From: JAXMBX01 sp046349635
GTDB taxonomy: Bacteria; Planctomycetota; Planctomycetia; Planctomycetales; Planctomycetaceae
DNA: 13,626 nucleotides
Direction: 5' to 3'
NCBI GenBank assembly: GCA_046349635.1
Contig: JAXMBX010000082.1
Location: forward strand, 1-13,626
Below are positions 8,200-13,626 of the stretch, in pieces (positions within the stretch are counted from its first letter, which is position 1; every line of letters begins with the position of its first letter). Made by a program: the position numbers and the translations under genes. Under the pieces are notes generated by a model. It was not told the DNA's origin. It saw nothing but the letters and a program-made list of their open reading frames with translations, and ran no database searches.

Positions 8200-9225
8200 A
8201 TGAATCAGCCCGCCCCACACGCCCCTCCTCCGCACGCGCAACTGATGCAGTTCATCACCGGTCACTGGGTCACCGCCGCGCTGCATTCCGCCGCCAGGCT
8301 CGATCTAGCCGATCACCTGCACGCCGGTCCGCAAAACTGCGCGGACCTCGCCCGGGCCACTGATTGCCACGAAGACTCTCTCTACCGCCTGCTCCGGGCA
8401 CTCTCCAGTCTCGGCATCTTCGAGGAGACCGCCCCGCGCACTTTTAAAAACACCGACGTCGGCGAATGTCTTCGCAAAGACCATCCCCGCAGTTTGCGCG
8501 GCATGATTCTATTCCAGGGAGCGGCTCCCCATTGGCACGGCTGGGGCTCCCTCCTCCACAGCGTCCGCACCGGACAATCCGCCTTCGAACATGTTCACCA
8601 GCAGGGATTTTTCGATTACTGCCAGGCGCATCCGGAGTTCGGCAACGTCTTCAATGACGCCATGACCGGCATGGCCACCTCCACCGCCGAAGCCGTCCTC
8701 CAAGGCTACGACTTCTCCGGCATCTCCAAACTGATTGACGTCGGCGGAGGCCACGGCTACCTCATCTCCCGCATCCTTCAGAAATATCCCCAGCTTCAAG
8801 GGGGACTGTTCGACCTCCCCGAAGTCGTCAAAGCTGCCCCCGCACTTCTGAAGCACGCCGGCGTCGCCGATCGCTGCGCCATCACCGGTGGAAGTTTCTT
8901 CGAGGCCGTCCCACCCGCCGATGCTTATATCTCCAGTCACATCATTCACGACTGGGACGACGAACACTCCATCCGCATCCTCAAAACCATGCGCTCCTCA
9001 CTGGCTCCCAACGGCCGCGTCCTGCTGGTCGAACTCGTCATCTCCGACGAGCGAGACGAGGACTTCGGCGTCTGGCTCGACCTCGAGATGCTGCACGCCA
9101 CGCATGGCGGGCGGGAACGCACAACGGCAGAATATGCCGAACTCTTCGCCGCAGCCGGACTGCGACTCAATCGGGTCGTCACCACCCCCTCTCCCACCTG
9201 CGTACTGGAAGCTCTCCCCGCCTGA
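8200..9225 (+). CDS. SAM-dependent O-methyltransferase (Methyltransf_2 / acetylserotonin O-methyltransferase-like)
   Basis: This is a complete 341-residue protein, normal length for the family. Residues about 15-90 form the winged-helix dimerisation domain (FITGHWVTAALHSAARLDLA, DSLYRLLRALSSLGIFEE). The catalytic domain carries the SAM-binding glycine motif DVGGGHG at 180-186, FDLP at 204-207 (strand 2, ribose/adenine contact region), HIIHDWDDE at 247-255 with His250 matching the catalytic base of plant O-methyltransferases, and GGRERT at 303-308. The expected reaction is methyl transfer from SAM to a hydroxyl on a small aromatic, polyketide or carotenoid-like substrate. The substrate is unknown, and no biosynthetic partner is adjacent. 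The ATG at 8200 is preceded by CGGAGA with 7 nt spacing, which supports this start. The gene appears to have its own promoter. Confidence 0.93.
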   Translation: MNQPAPHAPPPHAQLMQFITGHWVTAALHSAARLDLADHLHAGPQNCADLARATDCHEDSLYRLLRALSSLGIFEETAPRTFKNTDVGECLRKDHPRSLRGMILFQGAAPHWHGWGSLLHSVRTGQSAFEHVHQQGFFDYCQAHPEFGNVFNDAMTGMATSTAEAVLQGYDFSGISKLIDVGGGHGYLISRILQKYPQLQGGLFDLPEVVKAAPALLKHAGVADRCAITGGSFFEAVPPADAYISSHIIHDWDDEHSIRILKTMRSSLAPNGRVLLVELVISDERDEDFGVWLDLEMLHATHGGRERTTAEYAELFAAAGLRLNRVVTTPSPTCVLEALPA

Positions 9226-9526
9226 CGCTCAAACGGCGTCAATCCAGGCAATCTGAGCCAACTTTTTCGCCGCCCCTTTCAGATCAGGCAAGACAGGGAA
9301 AGTCTGTCGAAATTTCCGGTGTTGCCGGTCGTAGCGACCTGCCGATGCTATTGGGGTCGATGTCTGATCGACACTCTCAGCCCGCCTGAGATCGGAACGG
9401 ATGCCCTCATCGCATTGATCGCATTCGGCTCCGGATCTCAAAACTTTCTGCCCGATTGGGGGCAGGACGTTTTCAACGGCGGAGCCAGAGAAGGATCACC
9501 GGGGAACTTCGCCAAAGGGGGGCGAG
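9226..9526. other. Intergenic region of 301 bp, no gene supported
   Basis: The stop codon of the methyltransferase gene is embedded in a 6-bp stem, TGACGC (9223-9228) with GCGTCA (9236-9241), without a T-tract. A second short inverted repeat, GTCGAT/ATCGAC, lies at 9356-9372. A 70-codon minus-strand reading frame spans 9229-9441 but shows no ribosome site, motif or recognisable family. No convincing promoter was seen for the gene that follows. Confidence 0.4.
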
Positions 9527-9542
9527 ATGAGGCAGCGCTTGC

Positions 9543-10679
9543 ATGCCGTCGGCACGATTGCGGCTCTGGGCCATCGCCTGGAGTGCATGCTGTCCGGCTG
9601 CGGAGATGGACAGCCAGACAACATCGAAATCCGGTATTGTCACCGCCGACTATTCCGTCTCCGATTCCGCCTCCACCCGCGTCTCCCCCATTGGCGACCT
9701 GCTGAATGAGCAGACCGAGGATCTCCTCGGAAAATCCCACCCCCACTCCGCGAAAGTTGTTCCCGTCTCCGGCACGACCACCAGCGACGCCTCGATCCCC
9801 AAGGGAAATTCGTCCGACAAGACGAAGGCCAAGGCGCTGGAAAGCCTCCCGTTGGCGCAACTCTCGCCGGAAAATCGCGCCCGGGCCGAAGCCATCGTCC
9901 ACGACGTCGGCTTCTTTCGCCGCACTCCCACCGTGACCTTTGCCTGCCAGCCGGAAGTCTACACCTACTTCCTCGACTGTCCCGAATCCGCCGTCTCCAT
10001 CTGGCGGGCCATGGAAATCTCCCAGATGAGACTCTGGAAGACCCAGCCTGATAAGTATCAGGGAGACGCCGGCGACGGCACCATCGGCACCATCGAAGTC
10101 CTGCATCGCAGCCCCGAACGCGTCCTGGTTTACAGCGAAGGGGAATACAAAAGCCCGTTCCTGAAAAAACCGATCATCGCCCGCTCCATCCTGCATCTCG
10201 AAACCAGCTTCTTCCGCGAAACCGATGGCGTCATCTACACCACCCACCGCGCCGATCTCTTCGTCTCGTTCCCGTCGCAGACGATTGAGACCATCGCCAA
10301 GGTTCTGCAACCCCTGACGGCTCCCATCGCCGACAGGACGTTTACCGAAGTCAGCATGTTCCTCAAGATGATGTCGGTCGCCATGGCCCGACGTCCCGAG
10401 TGGGTCCAGCAGATGGCCGGCAAGATGCAAGGGGTTCCCGACCCCTACAAAAACCGTCTGCTCGAACTCAACGCCGCCATTCACCAGCGGGAATCCGGCC
10501 AGCTTGTCGTCCAGAACAATCTGTCCAATAACGCCCCGCGCATCCCCGTCAAAAATACGTCTCGGGTTCCCGCGACACCTGCCTCCAACCCAGGGAGGCA
10601 GCCCTTACATCCGGATCGATCCGCGAAGTCCTACCCCGCATCCGGGGTGGCTCCCGGTGGCTCCGTCACTCGCCGTTGA
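9543..10679 (+). CDS. Unrecognised, probably exported protein with uncertain N-terminus
   Basis: The frame gives 378 residues from ATG 9543. I do not recognise the family. The N-terminus contains a hydrophobic stretch ending in Cys-Cys (LWAIAWSACC), suggesting export or a lipoprotein. Residues about 25-100 are Ser/Thr/Lys-rich and look like a linker. The core, residues about 115-310, has a well-formed alpha/beta appearance (VTFACQPEVYTYFLDCPES, VLVYSEGEYKSPF, HLETSFFRETDGVIYTTHRA). A Pro/Ser-rich tail follows from about residue 325. The ATG at 9543 has no ribosome site, whereas ATG 9527 in another frame has AAAGGGGGG 4 nt upstream and could encode a better signal peptide if one base were removed near 9560. 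The coding call for the body is firm; the start is not. Confidence 0.7.
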   Translation: MPSARLRLWAIAWSACCPAAEMDSQTTSKSGIVTADYSVSDSASTRVSPIGDLLNEQTEDLLGKSHPHSAKVVPVSGTTTSDASIPKGNSSDKTKAKALESLPLAQLSPENRARAEAIVHDVGFFRRTPTVTFACQPEVYTYFLDCPESAVSIWRAMEISQMRLWKTQPDKYQGDAGDGTIGTIEVLHRSPERVLVYSEGEYKSPFLKKPIIARSILHLETSFFRETDGVIYTTHRADLFVSFPSQTIETIAKVLQPLTAPIADRTFTEVSMFLKMMSVAMARRPEWVQQMAGKMQGVPDPYKNRLLELNAAIHQRESGQLVVQNNLSNNAPRIPVKNTSRVPATPASNPGRQPLHPDRSAKSYPASGVAPGGSVTRR

Positions 10680-10705
10680 TGATCCCCTCTCTCCCCCGGT
10701 AGGAT
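10676..10705 (+). promoter_or_regulatory. Candidate promoter of the HTTM gene
   Basis: TTGATG (10676-10681) is followed after 18 nt by TAGGAT (10700-10705). The -35 overlaps the stop codon of the preceding gene (10677-10679). The inferred transcript would start near 10712 with a leader of about 95 nt. That leader contains a CTCCC/GGGAG-type inverted repeat around 10755-10768. Confidence 0.38.
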
Positions 10706-10806
10706 AGTCCCCAGTGCGGTCACCGCGTCCCGGGGGGATGTCATGGACCGAAATCCTCCCCAGGGAGGGATCTCAGGGGACCTATTCGGAGAGTGCGGAT
10801 CTTACC

Positions 10807-12632
10807 ATGAGCAGTTCTGCCCGCATCGGCAGTCGTGAGCTGGATGAGCGCCTGGGCGCCCCCACCGATGGCAGCACCCTCGCCTTCGTCCGTATCGCCT
10901 TCACCCTGCAGCTCCTCTACGACCTCGCCATCCTCGTCCTCAGCCGCGAGATCGACGCCCGCTACACCGATCCCGTCGTCTATTTCAAGTACCCCTTCTT
11001 CCCGATCATTCCCCAGATGCCCGGCATGGTCGCCTATGGGGTCTTCACGCTCATCGGGCTCCTCGCACTCGCCGTTCTCCTCGGCTGGAGAACCTCCTGG
11101 ACCGCACCCGCTCTCGCGATCCTCTACGGCTACGTCTTCCTCGTCGACGCTACCGCCTATTCCGACCATTACTATCTCCTTGTCCTCCTTGCCATCCTCT
11201 GCGCCTGGCTCCCCGTCAACCGCTGGCTCTCTTCCGATCTCTACACCGGAAGACTCAAATCCACCACCGTCCCCGCCTGGACCGTGGGCCTGTTTCGAGT
11301 CCAGGTCGCCCTGCTGATTTTCTTCAGCGGCCTCTCGCGGCTGAATGCCGACTGGCTCGCCGGTGTCCCCCTCTCGGAATGGATTCCGATCTACGGCAGC
11401 CCCCCCGCTCTCGTCAATTCCCTCAAGCAGTCTCCTCAATATTTCCCAATCATGGCCTGGGCACTCGCCCTCGGCCCGATTGTCATCAGTCTCCTCCTCT
11501 GGGTCCGCCCACTCAGGGGAATCGCGGTTGCCGTCTGGTTCGCCTTCTGCGCCTGCGATGCCTTCTGGTTCCACATCGGCAGTTCCCCCATTCTCTTCGG
11601 CCTGCTCCCCGTCGTCTTCCTTCCCCCCGATCTCCCGCGCAAGGTCGGAACTGTCATTGGCAGCCTGCTGGTCAAAATCCCCGGCGCAACCCTTCTCTGG
11701 AAGTTGCTCTGCACCCTCGGAAAAATCGTCGACGGAATCGCCGCCTGGTTCGACGAGACTACCGGCAAGAAAAAGCCCTTGCCAGTCTCCTCTGAGTCTC
11801 ATTCTCCCCGACTGGTCTCGAGTGGTCCCGCTACGCCGCCGTCACCTGGATCCTCCTCCAGATCGCCATTCCGCTTCGCTGGGTCGCCTTCTCCGGCAGC
11901 AAGGATTGGGCGGATTTTACCTCCCGCTTTTCCTGGCGCGGCGAACAACAGGAAAAACAGGTCCGCATCAACCTCGCGATGGTCCTCGCGAAACAGCAAC
12001 TCCGCTGGCAGATCGAACCGACCGGCGAATTTCCCGTCCCCCTCGCCTGTCTCTATTCCCCGGAAGACCTGCAGAAAAAGGGGCTGAATGAAGGCCTCCT
12101 CCGGGATCTCGTCCGTGCGACCATCGAAGCCCGACCGGGACTGCAGGGGTCGCTGACTCAACAGGATCTCGATGACCTCTTCGCCGGACATTACGCCTTT
12201 CAAACCGTGCAGATCTCCTCCGGACATCAGGAGATCATGATCCGTTCACCCGAATTCGTACGGCAGTATGCCCACGAAGTCGCCCGCGTTCTGAAAGCCG
12301 TCACCGGCGACGACGTCGAAATCTATGCCAATCTCGAAATGTCGGTCAATTACCGCCCCTACGAGGTCTGCGTTCCGAATTCGGTGGATCTGGTGAAGGT
12401 CGAGAGCGCCTCCGATTTGTGGCCCTCCATCCGCTCCCTGAAAGAAAAACTCCCCGCGGCGGAAACCCGACTCGCAACAGCACAACAGGCAAAAGCCCTC
12501 CGCGAACTGGATGAGGAATTGGAACTCCGTACCCTCGGCCTGAAGCGCCCGCCAGAGCCCCTCAAGGCACCCGGCCTCGGCCCGGAAGAAGAACAGTTCT
12601 TGCAAGCCTACTTCCCCGACCCCGCAAAATAA
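10807..12632 (+). pseudogene. HTTM-domain (vitamin K-dependent gamma-carboxylase-like) membrane protein, disrupted by one single-base deletion
   Basis: From ATG 10807 the protein begins with an HTTM domain: GAPTDGSTLAFVRIAFTLQL, then several transmembrane helices to about residue 275 (VFLVDATAYSDHYYLLVLL, GLFRVQVALLIFFSGLSRLN, FWFHIGSSPILFGLLPVVFL). After KKKPLPVSSESHSPRLVS the frame is lost. The +2-shifted frame, open only after a TGA at 11793-11795, resumes at WSRYAAVTWILLQIAIPLRW (from 11823) and runs to TAA 12630-12632. It has the HTTM-type tail FTSRFSWRGEQQEKQVR and a charged, helical C-terminus. Adding one base near 11821 gives exactly 609 codons. His121 matches the conserved carboxylase histidine, but the catalytic lysine of the AGVKKLDADW motif of the human enzyme is replaced (SGLSRLNADW, Arg178). 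Glutamate carboxylation is therefore unlikely. An upstream in-frame ATG (10738) and GTG (10714) are less likely starts because they add no domain sequence. Confidence 0.8.
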
Positions 12633-12644
12633 TCACCCAACGCG

Positions 12645-12719
12645 GGTGGCACAGGTTAACTGTACTCAGTTTACCTGTGTGCGCAGCACAAGAGCAGAGT
12701 TCAAATCGACATGGGCGGC
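12645..12719 (+). repeat. 75-bp direct repeat, copy 1 (contains hairpin 12650-12679)
   Basis: This segment matches 13470-13544 at 71 of 75 positions; the differences are at 12683 and the triplet 12703-12705 (AAA versus TTT). It contains an inverted repeat, CACAGGTTAACTG (12650-12662) and CAGTTTACCTGTG (12667-12679), with a TACT loop and one T-T mismatch. A smaller overlapping stem, TGTGC/GCACA, lies at 12678-12690. It begins 12 nt after the stop codon of the HTTM gene, so it might also act as a 3' end structure. No coding potential is apparent. Confidence 0.9.
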
Positions 12720-12772
12720 CCGGGTCGAGCACATCAAGCCCCCGGAACGATGGATGTTCGATGATTGGGTGC

Positions 12773-12802
12773 CACTGCCGAGCCGGACTCGGCTCAGCAG
12801 TG
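12773..12802 (+). repeat. Second-type hairpin with the same geometry as the 75-bp repeat hairpin
   Basis: CACTGCCGAGCCG (12773-12785) and CGGCTCAGCAGTG (12790-12802) pair over 13 nt with one mismatch around a GACT loop. Arm length, loop length and type (KACT), CAC/GTG ends, single internal mismatch and the preceding GGTG(C/G) all match the hairpins at 12650-12679 and 13475-13504, although the stem sequence differs. Confidence 0.75.
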
Positions 12803-12877
12803 TCTTTATCCTGCCGCTCCTGCTCGCCCCCCAGGGCGGAACTGCCTCTCTGCGCACCCTCCGATCCTGCGATTTTC

Positions 12878-12908
12878 TTGACAGGGGAGATCGCGCCGAC
12901 GTTATGAT
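12878..12908 (+). promoter_or_regulatory. Candidate promoter of the LEPR-XLL-type gene
   Basis: A perfect -35, TTGACA (12878-12883), is followed by TTATGA (12902-12907, 18-nt spacing) or TATGAT (12903-12908, 19-nt spacing). The -10 region lies in GTTATGATGAT. Transcription would start near 12914, about 37 nt before the ATG at 12951. Confidence 0.55.
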
Positions 12909-12950
12909 GATGTCAGCAGATTCGATCACGAAATTCGAGGCAGGTAAATC

Positions 12951-13430
12951 ATGTGGCGATCTCCGAATTCAAGGCGAAGACATTCCGCTGGTGGGCAACT
13001 GGTCGAACCGGTCCAACTGGAACAACGCGTTCTTCTCAGTGCGGGCCATCATTCCGGATTCAAGGTCGGGGGTGCCGATCAACCAAATCTCGCAGCACCG
13101 ATGGTGGTCGATGTTTCCGGACGTTGGAGCCAGGGAAATGTCTATCTGGATATTACCCAGCAGAATGGCCTCAAGCTGAAAGGTTTCTTCACCATTCTGG
13201 GGGAAGATTCCCAGTTCAAGATTCATGGCAAAGAGGAACAAGCAGGCAGCTTCACCTATCTCACCTTGAGCGGGAAGGGGCATTATCTGACGGATCAAAA
13301 AGCCGGGATTAAGATCTCGGCTCGCCTCGATTCTTCCGGATCACCCTGGTCTCTCACCAATACCGTTACCATGACAGTCCTGAAAACGGGCACCGTGCTC
13401 AACCGAAACTTCTATCTCTACCGGAACTGA
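12951..13430 (+). CDS. Small secreted protein with N-terminal LEPR-XLL-type motif and a beta-rich domain
   Basis: This is a complete 159-residue protein. The N-terminus is basic (MWRSPNSRRR) and is followed by LVEPVQLEQRVLLSAG at residues 17-32. This closely matches the planctomycete LEPR-XLL motif (LEPRVLLSA), which is found at the N-terminus of many large secreted or cell-surface planctomycete proteins and is thought to be a sorting signal. Residues about 50-159 are predicted by eye to be beta-rich (VDVSGRWSQGNVYLDITQQ, LKLKGFFTILGE, GIKISARLDSSG, TNTVTMTVLKTGTVL), like a small beta-barrel or beta-sandwich; I do not recognise a family. There are no cysteines or catalytic motifs. GAGGCAGG lies just upstream and a good promoter precedes it. 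The whole transcription unit sits between two copies of a 75-bp repeat. It is unusually short for a LEPR-XLL protein. Confidence 0.82.
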   Translation: MWRSPNSRRRHSAGGQLVEPVQLEQRVLLSAGHHSGFKVGGADQPNLAAPMVVDVSGRWSQGNVYLDITQQNGLKLKGFFTILGEDSQFKIHGKEEQAGSFTYLTLSGKGHYLTDQKAGIKISARLDSSGSPWSLTNTVTMTVLKTGTVLNRNFYLYRN

Positions 13431-13469
13431 ATCAGGCCAACTCCCGACTCCTGATATCGACATGCGCGC
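13431..13469. other. Short gap between the LEPR-XLL-type gene and repeat copy 2
   Basis: These 39 bp follow the stop codon at 13428-13430. No terminator hairpin other than the one inside the adjacent repeat is visible. Confidence 0.4.
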
Positions 13470-13544
13470 GGTGGCACAGGTTAACTGTACTCAGTTTACC
13501 TGTGTGCACAGCACAAGAGCAGAGTTCTTTTCGACATGGGCGGC
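13470..13544 (+). repeat. 75-bp direct repeat, copy 2 (contains hairpin 13475-13504)
   Basis: This copy is in the same orientation as copy 1, offset by exactly 825 bp, with 71/75 identity. The 13-nt inverted repeat (13475-13487 with 13492-13504, TACT loop) is identical to that in copy 1. The downstream mini-stem keeps its TGTGC/GCACA arms while the 3-nt loop changes from GCA to ACA. The remaining 82 bp to the window end show no gene. Confidence 0.9.
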
Positions 13545-13626
13545 ACATCTGCACGCTCGCCCCATTCGCTCTCCGGGCCTCTGACTGCTGTCCCGACGGA
13601 CTCTAACGATACGAGACCAGCCTCGG

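Noticed and set aside
9229..9441. 70-codon minus-strand frame ending GAAKKLAQIAW
   Set aside because: The end looks protein-like, but there is no ribosome site or family match, and the rest of the frame has biased composition. At most it is a gene remnant.
9438..10484. 348-codon minus-strand open frame
   Set aside because: It is antisense to the 9543-10679 gene and has the repetitive Gly/Asp/Arg composition of a shadow frame. The plus frame has more natural composition and secondary-structure pattern.
10741..11802. 353-codon minus-strand open frame
   Set aside because: It is an acidic low-complexity translation antisense to the HTTM transmembrane helices, with no motifs.
12646..13179. 177-codon plus-strand open frame crossing the first repeat and the LEPR-XLL-type gene
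   Set aside because: It starts inside the hairpin repeat, crosses the promoter and overlaps a better-supported frame with a ribosome site and a recognised motif.
12645..13544. CRISPR array or insertion sequence formed by the two 75-bp repeats
   Set aside because: There are only two copies 825 bp apart with a gene between them, no regular spacers, no transposase and no terminal inverted repeats bounding the unit.

Overview
The window looks like chromosomal DNA from a member of the Planctomycetota. It is GC-rich. It carries two large secreted c-type cytochrome/dehydrogenase proteins of the Pirellula/Verrucomicrobium (PVC) type, one fused to a DUF1080 domain. Near the right end lies a small protein with an N-terminal LEQRVLLS motif, a variant of the planctomycete LEPR-XLL motif. 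No rRNA, tRNA, CRISPR array, transposase or phage gene is visible.

Layout, left to right. (1) Bases 1-3500, minus strand: a PVC-type dehydrogenase with HEAT-like repeats, a CAQCH heme site and the start of a C-terminal DUF1080 domain, cut by the window edge. (2) Bases 3501-3702: a divergent intergenic region with a candidate promoter and two leader hairpins for gene 1. (3) Bases 3703-6715, plus: a second, paralogous PVC-type dehydrogenase of about 1,004 residues once two single-base losses near 4099 and 4227 are restored. (4) Bases 6929-8023, plus: a divergent GT-B glycosyltransferase whose sugar-donor motif is altered. (5) Bases 8200-9225, plus: a SAM-dependent O-methyltransferase of the acetylserotonin/hydroxyneurosporene (Methyltransf_2) type. 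(6) About 9527/9543-10679, plus: an unrecognised, probably exported protein with an uncertain N-terminus. (7) Bases 10807-12632, plus: an HTTM (vitamin K-dependent carboxylase-like) membrane protein, again broken by one single-base loss near 11796-11822. (8) Bases 12951-13430, plus: a 159-residue LEPR-XLL-type secreted protein, bracketed by two copies of a 75-bp repeat.

The genes do not form one obvious pathway. The two dehydrogenases are divergent paralogs, typical of the large planctomycete sets thought to act on sugars or polysaccharides in or outside the periplasm. The plus-strand genes downstream are separated by 90-320 bp gaps and several have their own promoter-like sequence, so they are probably mostly single transcription units.

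The most notable structure is a set of three hairpins in the last kilobase (12650-12679, 12773-12802, 13475-13504). They share geometry (13-nt arms, one mismatch, KACT loop, CAC/GTG ends) but differ in stem sequence in a compensatory way. The most notable quality issue is three apparent 1-nt losses in two otherwise intact genes, meaning either recent decay or base-calling error.
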